Of a stretch of DNA of 64,000 nt, positions 56,107 through 64,000 are shown piece after piece. How positions within the stretch are numbered: position 1 is the first letter of the stretch; each line of letters begins with the position of its first letter. Both the position numbers and the translations under genes were made by a program. The notes under the pieces are model-generated. The model was given only the letters and a program-made list of their open reading frames with translations. It searched no databases and was not told the origin of the DNA. This stretch comes from CAVPJW01 sp963705525 (GTDB taxonomy: Bacteria > Acidobacteriota > Vicinamibacteria > Vicinamibacterales > CAVPJW01), in NCBI GenBank assembly GCA_963705525.1, contig CAVPJW010000003.1, forward strand, positions 496,001 to 560,000, read 5' to 3'.

Positions 56107-56265
56107 TCAACCGAGGACCTTCAGGATCGCCTCGTCGGTCAGGACCGGGGCAGTGTCGAACGACAGCAGGTCCGTCCAGTTCTGAAACCAGCGCCCGAGC
56201 TGCACCGGGTCGCTGGACCACCGATGAAGCGCGTAAAATGACGCCGGGAGCGCCGATGCCAACAC
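56107..56265 (-). pseudogene. Possible 3' remnant of a DUF3303-like gene
   Basis: A 52-codon minus-strand frame from GTG 56265 reads ALHRWSSDPVQLGRWFQNW then TDLLSFDTAPVLTDEAILKVL. The W-x-DL-x-FD-x-x-PVLT pattern resembles the end of DUF3303 proteins, which are about 90 residues long. The 5' half is missing, replaced by the oppositely oriented isomerase gene starting at 56256. I read this as the tail of an older gene cut by the insertion or rearrangement that placed the isomerase here. Confidence is low. Confidence 0.25.
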
Positions 56266-57155
56266 GACGACAGTTCATGGAGACCACAGGAGGCGCGCTC
56301 GCCGCGTCGCTGGCGATGTCGGGTTCGCCACTTCAGGCACGCCAATCCGGCTACGAACTGATCGTGCTCGCCACGAACTGGGGCTTTGCAGGCAACTGGA
56401 GTCAGTTCTGTGCGAAGGCCGCCGAAGCGGGCTACAACGGAATCGAGGTCTGGTATCCGACCGATGCGGCCAACCGCGCGGACCTCTTGAAGGCGGTCAA
56501 CGACAGCGGCCTCGGGCTGGGTTTTCTGGCCGGCAACTCGGAAAGAGATGTCTCGAAGCACCTGCAACGGTTCAAGGAGATGGTCGAGGCCGCGGCGTCG
56601 CTGAAGCCGCTCTACATCAACTGCCACGCCGGTCGCGATCACTTCGCCTTCGATCAGAACAGCCAGTTCGTCGAGTTTACCGCCGGGGTCTCCGAGCGAA
56701 CGACAGTGCCCATCTATCACGAAACGCACCGGTCGCGGATTCTCTACTCGGCGCCGGTGACGCGCATGTTCATGGAGAAGTATCCGGGCCTGCGGCTCAC
56801 CTTCGACGTGTCCCACTGGTGCAATGTCCACGAATCGCTCCTGGACGATCAGTCGGAGACGCTGGACCAGGCCATCAGCCGCACCGATCACATTCATGCG
56901 CGTATCGGGCACGCCGAGAGCCCGCAGGTGAACGATCCGCGCGCGCCGGAATGGAAGGCCGCCGTTGATGCGCACTTCGCGTGGTGGGACAAGATCATCG
57001 ACATCAAGAAGAAAGCCGGTCGGCGGATGACCATCCTCACCGAGTTTGGACCGGCCGATTACATGCCGACGATTCCGTACACGCGCCAGCCCGTCAGCAA
57101 TCAGTGGGAGATCAACACGTTCATGCTCGCGACGCTGCGCAAGCGCTATTCTTGA
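56256..57155 (+). CDS. Tat-exported sugar phosphate isomerase/epimerase-like TIM barrel protein
   Basis: ATG 56256 gives the Tat signal PTRRQFMETTGGALAASLAM. The 299-residue barrel is of the xylose isomerase-like AP_endonuc_2 family: GYNGIEVWYPTD, LYINCHAGRDHF, VPIYHETHRSRIL, RLTFDVSHWCNVHES, HIHARIGHAES and TILTEFGPADYMP. The Glu, Asp, His and final Glu in these blocks are the expected divalent metal ligands. Export of such an enzyme is common in Acidobacteriota and Planctomycetota. The substrate, probably a sugar or inositol derivative, is unknown. Confidence 0.85.
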   Translation: MPTRRQFMETTGGALAASLAMSGSPLQARQSGYELIVLATNWGFAGNWSQFCAKAAEAGYNGIEVWYPTDAANRADLLKAVNDSGLGLGFLAGNSERDVSKHLQRFKEMVEAAASLKPLYINCHAGRDHFAFDQNSQFVEFTAGVSERTTVPIYHETHRSRILYSAPVTRMFMEKYPGLRLTFDVSHWCNVHESLLDDQSETLDQAISRTDHIHARIGHAESPQVNDPRAPEWKAAVDAHFAWWDKIIDIKKKAGRRMTILTEFGPADYMPTIPYTRQPVSNQWEINTFMLATLRKRYS

Positions 57156-57473
57156 ACCTCGCCGTGTGGCAGCGGTCTGGACGGTTCGGTCGATGTGCCG
57201 GAAAACCGGCATCGACAGAGATTCGCGACGCGCGCGCGGAAAAATAGGCGATGGTTGCGAACTATTCCGAGCCATTCACCCGGCTGCCGCCCTGCCGCTG
57301 AGATACCTCACAAACACGAACACGCCGAACACTCGAAAAACACGGCTTTTTTACGACGAGCCCATTTCTTCGTAGTCCATCCGCCGGTGGTACGTCAGTT
57401 GCTGCTGCGATCGGTACCGTTGTTGGGCATCGCTCCGTCGAGAAGGCGGCCAACGGAAGAGGTCGAGGCCACT
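57156..57473. other. Non-coding stretch of 318 bp
   Basis: I see no supported gene here. An AT-richer patch near 57313-57375 (runs AAAAA and TTTTTT seven bases apart) stands out in this GC-rich window and may hold regulatory sites for the Cys-rich protein and Hsp20 genes downstream. No clear promoter hexamer pair was found. Confidence 0.4.
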
Positions 57474-57698
57474 ATGAGCGCGATGACATGTCGATGGGCG
57501 GAAGTCGGGTTGTATGACAGTTGCCCGGTCTGGCTGGGCGGTCACGATCGACAGTGGTACTGCCTGCGGAGCGATGCCCGAAGACCCGTGTGCGAGCACG
57601 AATGCGTGGACTGCCCGAGATGGGAACCATGGGCGCTGGAGCGTGGATCGCGTAATTCAGATCGATCTGCTGGCAGAGCCCTCGGGCGGAAAGATTGA
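57474..57698 (+). CDS. Small Cys-rich protein upstream of hsp20
   Basis: From ATG 57474, with GAGG six bases upstream, the frame encodes 74 residues. Six cysteines lie in MTCRWAEVGLYDSCP, QWYCLRSDARRPVC and EHECVDCPRW. The last three form a C-x3-C-x2-C metal- or iron-sulfur-type motif. The end is Arg-rich. No family is recognised. Its position just before hsp20, with a second Cys-rich protein gene after it, hints at a redox or heat-stress role. A chance frame cannot be ruled out. Confidence 0.5.
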   Translation: MSAMTCRWAEVGLYDSCPVWLGGHDRQWYCLRSDARRPVCEHECVDCPRWEPWALERGSRNSDRSAGRALGRKD

Positions 57699-57793
57699 AC
57701 GAAGATGCGTTCGCGCCGGGTCGACGACGAGAAGATACCGCGTCTGAGGCGGGAAAGTTTGGTCGGTAGTCATTCGTGAAGAAGGAGGACATC

Positions 57794-58309
57794 ATGACAA
57801 CCATGCTAGAGGAGAGAAAGGAGACGAGGGTCCCGACTCGTGAGTGGTTCACGGTTCCGTACTTCGGCGAGCCTTTCATGTTCCGATTCATGGAGGACCT
57901 GGAGAGGGCGTTCGATGACTTCGCTGTCGGGACGGGGGTCAGAACTCCACGCTTCGAAGAAAGACGCATGGCGATGTGGACGCCAAAGATCGAAGCCTTC
58001 ATGAAGGAGGGCAAGTTCATCGTCCGCGCCGAGCTGCCGGGGCTCAAGAAGGAAGACGTGAAGCTCGACATGACCGAGGAGGCACTGACGCTCGAAGGCG
58101 AGCGCAAAGTTGAGAAGGAAGAAAAGCGCGAGGGATATTTCTTCGCGGAGCGGACTTACGGCAATTTCTACCGCCGGATTCCGCTTCCCGAAGGCGCCAA
58201 ATTCGAGACGGCCACTGCGGTCTTCAAGGACGGGATGCTGGAAGTGACCATCCCGGTTCCCAAGGTCGAGCTGCCCAAGGCCAAACGTCTCGAGATCAAG
58301 CCGGCCTGA
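57794..58309 (+). CDS. Small heat shock protein, Hsp20/alpha-crystallin family
   Basis: ATG 57794 has AGGAGG five bases upstream; GTG 57776 is in frame but less likely. The 171-residue protein has an N-terminal arm rich in Phe and Met (FMFRFMEDLERAFDDF), then the crystallin domain KIEAFMKEGKFIVRAELPG, VKLDMTEEALTLEGERK, the RTYGNFYRRIPLPEG block and FKDGMLEVTIP. The C-terminal anchor is a VPKVELPKAKRLEIKP tail lacking a clear I-x-I. It is an ATP-independent chaperone that holds unfolded proteins. It sits between two Cys-rich protein genes. Confidence 0.92.
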   Translation: MTTMLEERKETRVPTREWFTVPYFGEPFMFRFMEDLERAFDDFAVGTGVRTPRFEERRMAMWTPKIEAFMKEGKFIVRAELPGLKKEDVKLDMTEEALTLEGERKVEKEEKREGYFFAERTYGNFYRRIPLPEGAKFETATAVFKDGMLEVTIPVPKVELPKAKRLEIKPA

Positions 58310-58459
58310 CGAAGTTTTTCCAGTCCGGAGGCGCCGGTAGAACAACGCCGGTGCCGGAGGGATCGGGGCGCGGTCGTACGCCGCGCCCTGTCTCTTCAGC
58401 GCCCCTTACGACGTGCCTCTCGCCGAGGCAGGCAACACGCTGCGCGCAAAGGAGGCGAC

Positions 58460-59023
58460 ATGTCGCTGCTCACTGACTTGATCATCGTGTTTCTTGGGTT
58501 CGCCGGGTTGTACGGCGCCTCAAGCCTGGCGGTGCGCACGTATCGGCGGTATCGAGGAACACGGCTTGTCACGTGTCCTGAAACGTCGGAGCCGGCGGCG
58601 GTATCCGTGGATGCCACGCACGCCGCTCTCACAGCCGCATTCGGCGGGAAGGAGCTGCGATTGACGACGTGCTCTCGCTGGCCGGAACGCAAGGGCTGCG
58701 GCCAGGAATGCATCCGACAGATCGAAACAGCGTCAGAGGGCTGCCTCGTTCGGGAGGTCGCGAGGGTTTGGTACGCGGGCAAGCGATGCGTTCTCTGCCG
58801 GAAGTCTGCGGGCGAGATTAGGTGGCTCGAACACCCGCTGGCGCTGATGGCGCCGGACGGATCGACGACGTTCTGGAAGAACATCCCGGCGGAAGATCTG
58901 CCTCGCGTGCTCGCGTCGCACCGGCCCGTGTGCTGGAACTGTCACATCGCCGAATCGTTCAGAAGCCTCCACCCGGATCTCGTCGTAGACCGTCCGGCGA
59001 TGGTGGCGCATCGCGCGCATTGA
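58460..59023 (+). CDS. Membrane-anchored Cys-rich protein of unknown function
   Basis: ATG 58460, preceded by AAAGGAGG at 58448-58455, opens an N-terminal anchor (LLTDLIIVFLGFAGLYGASS). The cytoplasmic part of the 187-residue protein carries CSRWPERKGCGQEC, GKRCVLCRKSAG and PVCWNCHIAESF. These are CxxC pairs and a CWNCH that could bind Zn, an iron-sulfur cluster or (CWNCH) haem c, though haem would need export of this face. I do not recognise the family. It follows hsp20 on the same strand and converges with the MgtE-fusion gene. Confidence 0.65.
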   Translation: MSLLTDLIIVFLGFAGLYGASSLAVRTYRRYRGTRLVTCPETSEPAAVSVDATHAALTAAFGGKELRLTTCSRWPERKGCGQECIRQIETASEGCLVREVARVWYAGKRCVLCRKSAGEIRWLEHPLALMAPDGSTTFWKNIPAEDLPRVLASHRPVCWNCHIAESFRSLHPDLVVDRPAMVAHRAH

Positions 59024-59027
59024 GTCG

Positions 59028-62000
59028 TCACAACAGTGTTCCTCGCAGCACAACCGTCGCGACGCTGAAATAGATCACGAGGCCCGTCACGTCCACCAGC
59101 GTCGCGACGAACGGCGCCGACGAAGTCGCCGGATCGAAGCCGAGGCGCCTGAGCAGAAATGGGAGCAGCGATCCAATCAGCGTGCCCCACAGCACAATGC
59201 CGATGAGTGCCAGTGCCACCGTGATGGCGACGAGCAGCCAGTGCGGACCGTAGATATCGGAGAACGCCGACCAGAGCGTGATCCGGAGAAAACCGATTGA
59301 TCCCAGGATCGTGCCGAGCGACAATCCAGCCAGCACCTCCCGGCGCATCACGCGCCACCAATCCCTGAGCGCAAGTTCTCCGAGCGCCAGCGCGCGAATG
59401 ACGAGCGTGGACGCCTGTGACCCCGAGTTGCCGCCGCTCGAGATGATTAACGGCACAAAGAGGGCCAGGACGACGGCCCGCGAAATCTCGGCTTCGAATG
59501 CGCCCATTGCGGTGGCCGTCAGGAGCTCTCCGAGGAAGAGAGCCGTCAGCCATCCTGCCCGCTTCTGCACCATGCGGCCGAATCCAATTTCCATGTAGGG
59601 CTCGTCGAGCGCCTCCGATCCACCGATCTTCTGAATCTCGCGCGTGGCGACGGCTTCAGCCACGTCCAGCACGTCATCGATCGTGACGATGCCGATCAGC
59701 ATGCCGGCGGTGTCGGTCACCGGCAGCGCGCTTCTATCGTATTGACGGAACGTCGCGACTGCCTCCTGCTGATCGTCGGTTGCTTTCAGCGCGACGAATC
59801 GTCGATCCATGAGGTCGCTGACCCGACTGTCGAGTGACGTCAGCAGGAATTCACGGATGCGGATGTCATCGATGAGCAGCCCTTGTGGATCCACGACGTA
59901 GATCACGTTCAGCGTCTCGCTGTCCTGACCGTGTTCGCGCACGTAGTCGAGGACTTCCCGAACCGTCCAGCCCTCCCGCACCACAACATAATGCGGCGTC
60001 ATCAGACGGCCGACGGAGCGTTCTGGGTAGCCCAGGAGGGTGAGTGCCACCGACCGTTCTGCCGGAGTCAGCAGTGACAGGAGCTGTCTCGTGGCCGCCG
60101 CCGGCAGTTCCTCCAGGAACATGGTCCGGTCGTCGGGGGCCATGTTGTTGAGGAGTGCCGCGATTTCCTCGTGAGCCATCGCCTTCAGGAGCGATTCCTT
60201 GGCGTCCTGCGAGAGGTACTCGAAGACGGCCGCGGCATCCTTCCTCGGCAGCACGCGGAATACGACGACCTGATCTTCGATGCTCAGGTCTGTCAGGATT
60301 TCCGCCAGGTCGCTCGCGCGATTGCGCACCATGTCCCGCAGGCGCGTGTAGTCTCGCGCGCGAAGGACGGCGACCAGCTCGTCGGCCGGTCGGGCGATCT
60401 GGCGGATCATTCCCAGCGCGTCTTCGCGCTCGGGTCCGGCAAGTTGTTGTTCCATTTTCGTAAGGGCTGCTCTGACGACGTCGTGGTGGTGCACGTGAGG
60501 GCCGACGGCCTTGGTCGCGTCGAGCCACACGCGGTGAATCAGATCGAGATCGCGGGGCGTAAGAGTGGGCGCGTGCGCACCGAGCTGATAGGTGTCGGTG
60601 CGGCCGCTGCGGTGGTAGATGACGAGCCTGACTTCGCAGGCTTCCGGCTTGTCGGCGTGTTCCCACGCCTCGCCGAGGAGCCGCGCCTGGTCATCGGCCG
60701 ACAGGCTGACGGATTCGCCGACGAACACTTCCGAGGAACGCAGCCTGATGGCGCTGTTGATGACGGCCTCGAAGACGTCATGCGCCGGCACGATCAGCAG
60801 GCGCACCGGCCGGCGGTACCGCTCTGCGACGGCCACAACCTGGGAAAACAGGTTGCGCTCGTACGGAGTGGGATCGTCGCTTGTAGCTTCCTCGTGAGTG
60901 ACGTCCTTATCCAGAAGCCGGACGGTCATCACGATGACATCGCGGTCGCCTGGGGCCTGGACGGCTGCGGTGACGTGTGCGAGCGCGTGTGGGTTTCGAA
61001 CCGGGACGAGCAGATTGCCGGGGCGCGCTTCGACCTGACCGAGGGAGAGATCGGCAGGCGCGAGCAGTTCGAATGCGTCGAGCTCCTGTCCGGCATCGCG
61101 CTCTTCCTGCTCGCGGGTGAAGAGCAACGCAAGACCGAGGACGAGGCCCGCCGCGGTGATCGACGGGATATCGCCGCGAAGCAGCATTGTCCCCATCACC
61201 GTGCTGACGATGGTGCCGGCACCGATGAGGCCGATCGGGATTTCTCGGTTTCCGATCGTGACGTTGAAGGGCGCCTTGAACGGCCGTCCTTCCGGGTGCG
61301 TGCGTCGGAACCGGATGAGCACCACGATCTTGAAGAGCAGCGTAATGGCCAGTCCGACCGCATAGGCTCTGGCCAGCCACGTGATGCGACCGCTGCTCGC
61401 CAGCATGACGAGCACCGACGCCGTGACCGAAACGTCGAGCGCCCGGGCGCCGGTGCCGAAGCGCGGATGGAGCGAGGCCACGCGCTCGGGCAGCACCTGC
61501 GCGATCGAGAGTCGCCTCAGGGTTTGCGCGGCGTCGTTCAGCGCCGCGTGAGCCGCCGGACCCAGCATCAAGAACGCTGCTGCCGCGAGGGCCAGGTTGC
61601 CGAGCGCCCGCAGCCAGGCGGGTCCCATGAAGTGCTGAACGAGGCCCGTCAGGGGCGCATCCATCCAGAGACGCTTCTCAGCGCCCGGCACCAGCACTTC
61701 AAAGAGCAGCGTCGGGACGACAATCGCGCACACGCCGAACAGGATGACGAGCCGCGCCGTGCGTTTCAACGCAGGGACCCGCGGAGGTGGAAAGTTGTGA
61801 GCCTCACGCGCGAGTCCGTCTCCGCCGCCTAGCACGGGAAGGACGAGCGCGATGCCCAAAAGGCACAGCGACAGGAAATCGGCTGGCGACTGAGCCGCTG
61901 AGAGCGGGCTTCGCAGGACTTCAACGAAGAGCGGTGCGTTGGCGACTCTCGCCGAGCTCAGAACCCCCCAGCCGATCAACACTGCGAGAATCGTGACGCT

Positions 62001-62546
62001 GGCGCCGACGATTCTGGATATCGTGTCCCTCGAGAGGTCGATCCCCATCCGCATGCGAATCCAGATCGCGCCGACGAGTGCGACGGCGAAGACCGTCGAG
62101 AGCTCTTCGAGCGTGAAGTGGAGGCCGAGCTGCTCGATGGGCACGACACTCGCCGCGATGCCCGCGATGTAGTGCCCGCAGACGACAGACGACAGCGCGG
62201 CGAACAGGAATCGTTCGGCGAGGAAGCCCGCGGCCGTCACTCTGGCCACGCGGGGTCCAAAGGCCTGCTCGGCGCGACCGATGAGGCCGCCCGGGAGAAA
62301 GAGAGCCCAGGTCTCGATGTCAATCGCGCGAACGAACACGCTGGCGATGGCGGCCGCGAGGACGAACCAGAACGTCAGGCTCTGCAGGGCCGGATGGGCG
62401 ATGCCCATGACGAAGAACGCGGCCAGTCCCAGCTCGGCAATCGCGAGGGGACCCGCCTTGCCTACCGAGATCAAGGTGAGGAGCGGCGTCGACGAGAGGA
62501 AGACGCGCGTCCTGCGAAGCGGCGGCGGCGAAGGCGTGGAAGCCAT
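59028..62546 (-). CDS. Amino acid permease-like / Usp-like / MgtE magnesium channel fusion protein
   Basis: One intact frame of 1172 residues from ATG 62546 combines three modules. Residues 1-495 are an APC-superfamily-like permease with about 12 helices (PLLTLISVGKAGPLAIAELG, FLSLCLLGIALVLPVLGGGDG, THPEGRPFKAPF). Residues 511-600 look like a universal stress protein domain (NLLVPVRNPHALAHV, RPVRLLIVPAHD), with a linker to about 690. Residues 720-1172 are a complete MgtE: superhelical N domain (ILTDLSIEDQVVVFRVLPRK), CBS pair 849-975 (RLMTPHYVVV, VTIDDVLDVAEA) and the five-helix pore with GGNSGSQASTLVIRALALGE at 1038 and the conserved Asp1152 in ATLVDVTGLVIYF. MgtE is a Mg-gated Mg2+ channel. 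The permease part lacks its usual signature, so its cargo is unclear. Confidence 0.88.
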   Translation of the reverse strand: MASTPSPPPLRRTRVFLSSTPLLTLISVGKAGPLAIAELGLAAFFVMGIAHPALQSLTFWFVLAAAIASVFVRAIDIETWALFLPGGLIGRAEQAFGPRVARVTAAGFLAERFLFAALSSVVCGHYIAGIAASVVPIEQLGLHFTLEELSTVFAVALVGAIWIRMRMGIDLSRDTISRIVGASVTILAVLIGWGVLSSARVANAPLFVEVLRSPLSAAQSPADFLSLCLLGIALVLPVLGGGDGLAREAHNFPPPRVPALKRTARLVILFGVCAIVVPTLLFEVLVPGAEKRLWMDAPLTGLVQHFMGPAWLRALGNLALAAAAFLMLGPAAHAALNDAAQTLRRLSIAQVLPERVASLHPRFGTGARALDVSVTASVLVMLASSGRITWLARAYAVGLAITLLFKIVVLIRFRRTHPEGRPFKAPFNVTIGNREIPIGLIGAGTIVSTVMGTMLLRGDIPSITAAGLVLGLALLFTREQEERDAGQELDAFELLAPADLSLGQVEARPGNLLVPVRNPHALAHVTAAVQAPGDRDVIVMTVRLLDKDVTHEEATSDDPTPYERNLFSQVVAVAERYRRPVRLLIVPAHDVFEAVINSAIRLRSSEVFVGESVSLSADDQARLLGEAWEHADKPEACEVRLVIYHRSGRTDTYQLGAHAPTLTPRDLDLIHRVWLDATKAVGPHVHHHDVVRAALTKMEQQLAGPEREDALGMIRQIARPADELVAVLRARDYTRLRDMVRNRASDLAEILTDLSIEDQVVVFRVLPRKDAAAVFEYLSQDAKESLLKAMAHEEIAALLNNMAPDDRTMFLEELPAAATRQLLSLLTPAERSVALTLLGYPERSVGRLMTPHYVVVREGWTVREVLDYVREHGQDSETLNVIYVVDPQGLLIDDIRIREFLLTSLDSRVSDLMDRRFVALKATDDQQEAVATFRQYDRSALPVTDTAGMLIGIVTIDDVLDVAEAVATREIQKIGGSEALDEPYMEIGFGRMVQKRAGWLTALFLGELLTATAMGAFEAEISRAVVLALFVPLIISSGGNSGSQASTLVIRALALGELALRDWWRVMRREVLAGLSLGTILGSIGFLRITLWSAFSDIYGPHWLLVAITVALALIGIVLWGTLIGSLLPFLLRRLGFDPATSSAPFVATLVDVTGLVIYFSVATVVLRGTLL

Positions 62547-62701
62547 CGTGAACGGGGGCCGGCAAATCATAGCTCGCCGCCAGTCGCGGCGGGTGTTACA
62601 ACGTTGTTACCACGCCGGATGTCGTATTTCAGTATCATCCACACGCGTCGCGCGCCGATCGAACGCCCCACGATCGCGGCGTTTGTCCCCACTGACGATC
62701 A

Positions 62702-64000
62702 ATGAGCCAGACACCCGATCCTGCGACCGAGCTGGTCGCCGTGCTCGACATGGGCGCGAGCGCGATTCGTCTGGTGGTTGCCGAAATCGCGCCGCACAAG
62801 CCCATCCGGGTCGTTGAAGAAGCCTCTCGCGGGGTGCTCCTCGGTCGCGACACGTTCTCGTCGGGGGTGATCCGGGCACAGACCGTCGATGCGGCTCTTA
62901 CCGCCCTCGAAGGGTTCAAACGGATCATGGACGGGTATGGGGTGGCCCGGGTCCGCGCTGTTGCGACGAGCGCCGTGCGCGAGGCGCGGAATGGCGACAT
63001 GTTCCTCGATCGCATCGAGGGCCGCACCGGCATTGCCTTCGACATCATCAACGAGGCCGAGGAGAGCCGGCTGGTGTTCCTCGCCATGCGGAGCGCACTC
63101 GGACGCCACCCGGTTTTCAAGGGCGCGTGGGCGCTGCTCGCCGAAGTGGGTGGTGGCAGCACCAGCCTGACGCTCCTCCGACGTGGACGGCCGAATCGAT
63201 CCGGCGTCTATGCGCTGGGCTCAGTGCGCCTGCGCCAGCAGCTGGACCTCCGCCGCCACAGCCACGAGCTGCAGGTCGCGCTCCTCAAGCGCTCGATCGC
63301 CAACGTCATCGAAGAAATCCGGCTCGAGATTCCGCTCTCCCGCATCACGCACATGATCGCCATTGGCGGCGACGTCCGATTCGCGGCTTCGCAGATCCTC
63401 GAAGGCGATCTTGATGGCGGTGTGAAGGAGATCCCGCGCAAGACGTTTCTCGCGTTCTGCGACGAGATTGAGCGACTCGACGCAGAGAGCCTCGTCGAAC
63501 GGTTTCGGCTACCGGCGGTCGAGGCCGAGACACTCGTTCCCGCGCTCCTGGTCTACCGGACGCTCCTGTCAGAAACGTCGGCGCCCCGGCTGGTCGTCTC
63601 GGACGCGTCGCTCAGAGCCGGAGCGCTACTGGATCTTTCAGATCCCGGAGGAGCGATCCGCTCCGAAGACTTCGTGCAGCAGGTGCTGTCGAGTGCCGAT
63701 GCGGTCGGGCTCCGCTACCGCTTCGACCGGACCCACGGCCACCACGTCGCAAAGCTGGCGACGCGGCTCTTCGACGAGCTGAAAGAAGAACACGCTCTTG
63801 GTGATCGCGAGCGGCTGCTGCTGCAAGTCGCCGCGCTTCTCCATGACATTGGCATCTACGTGAGTCTTCGCGCCCATCACAAGCACTCGCAGTACCTCCT
63901 CATGGCGTCCCAGATCTTTGGCCTTTCCGACGAGCAGACCGCCATCGTGGCCAACATCGCGCGCTACCATCGCCGGGGATTGCCACAGGAGAGTCACCTG
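62702..64000 (+). CDS. Ppx/GppA-family phosphatase, 3' end outside window
   Basis: The frame is open from ATG 62702 to the window edge (433 codons). The actin-like ATPase fold begins ELVAVLDMGASAIRLVVAEI. It continues RAVATSAVREARNGDMF, IINEAEESRLVFLA, LAEVGGGSTSLTLL with the phosphate-binding GGGS, ALGSVRLRQQL and IAIGGDVRF. After about residue 320 an HD-type domain follows (HHVAKLATRLFDEL, AALLHDIGIYVS), as in long exopolyphosphatases. It hydrolyses polyphosphate or pppGpp; the two activities cannot be separated by eye. It is divergent from the MgtE-fusion gene across 155 bp. Confidence 0.9.
   Translation, partial: MSQTPDPATELVAVLDMGASAIRLVVAEIAPHKPIRVVEEASRGVLLGRDTFSSGVIRAQTVDAALTALEGFKRIMDGYGVARVRAVATSAVREARNGDMFLDRIEGRTGIAFDIINEAEESRLVFLAMRSALGRHPVFKGAWALLAEVGGGSTSLTLLRRGRPNRSGVYALGSVRLRQQLDLRRHSHELQVALLKRSIANVIEEIRLEIPLSRITHMIAIGGDVRFAASQILEGDLDGGVKEIPRKTFLAFCDEIERLDAESLVERFRLPAVEAETLVPALLVYRTLLSETSAPRLVVSDASLRAGALLDLSDPGGAIRSEDFVQQVLSSADAVGLRYRFDRTHGHHVAKLATRLFDELKEEHALGDRERLLLQVAALLHDIGIYVSLRAHHKHSQYLLMASQIFGLSDEQTAIVANIARYHRRGLPQESHL

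Noticed and set aside
58330..58370. Intrinsic terminator after hsp20
   Set aside because: GGCGCCGG and CCGGTGCC can pair, but no T-run follows the stem.
60171..61832. 553-codon plus-strand reading frame
   Set aside because: It lies wholly opposite the MgtE-fusion gene, which has clear domain motifs; the antisense product has none.

Overview
The window is GC-rich, densely coded and shows no plasmid, phage or transposase genes. It carries three Ser/Thr protein kinases with different C-terminal modules, two serine beta-lactamase-fold hydrolases, a DUF2961/GH172 enzyme, an FG-GAP propeller protein, two SSS symporters and many small secreted proteins. This mix suggests an Acidobacteriota chromosome, most likely Vicinamibacteria-like. 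The assignment is an inference from gene content; there is no rRNA or other phylogenetic marker here beyond one tRNA-Ser.

Layout. 1-4.1 kb: the end of a TonB-domain protein, then a compact paaK / DpgC-like dioxygenase / FlK-like thioesterase operon for arylacetyl-CoA chemistry. 4.2-6.7 kb: a frameshifted kinase-TPR gene. 6.7-9.0 kb: a duplicated cupin protein, tRNA-Ser(UGA) with a second copy of its 3' end 102 bp downstream, and a serine hydrolase. 9.1-12.9 kb: a class III aminotransferase facing a beta-keto acid cleavage enzyme and an amino acid permease. 13.1-15.4 kb: a lipoprotein hydrolase and a cupin. 15.5-20.1 kb: an SSS symporter, a TMADH/FadH-type flavoprotein and a BHMT-like methyltransferase, which together look like an N-methyl compound (betaine) catabolic unit. 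20.2-31.1 kb: a membrane glycosyltransferase-like protein, a VapBC module, a second kinase and assorted enzymes. 31.1-41.7 kb: a mostly minus-strand catabolic cluster (MBL hydrolase, threonine-synthase-like enzyme, MlrC/M81 protein, SDR, AstE-like deacylase, class III aminotransferase, cytoplasmic sialidase-like protein, SSS symporter) with a divergent DapA/NanA-family aldolase. 41.8-49.6 kb: large exported proteins (FG-GAP, GH172, M48 protease, a 732-residue unknown). 49.7-55.6 kb: two membrane proteins, a badly frameshifted kinase and outer-membrane protein pair, an NHL propeller and a glycosyltransferase. 55.7-64.0 kb: a Tat-exported isomerase-like protein, Hsp20 with two Cys-rich proteins, a giant permease-Usp-MgtE fusion, and a Ppx/GppA phosphatase running off the right edge.

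Two features run through the whole window. First, at least 18 apparent frameshifts break or distort ten genes. Several sit in short G or T runs and two pairs compensate each other, so many are probably base-level sequence errors rather than gene death; affected genes are given as single spans. Second, two kinds of short intergenic repeat recur just after stop codons: a palindrome of about 21 bp (GCCCAGA...TCTGGGA type) and arrays of 7-9 bp units starting GTC or GTTC. The most interesting candidates are the permease-Usp-MgtE fusion, the paaK-dpgC-flK operon and the symporter/flavoprotein/BHMT unit.
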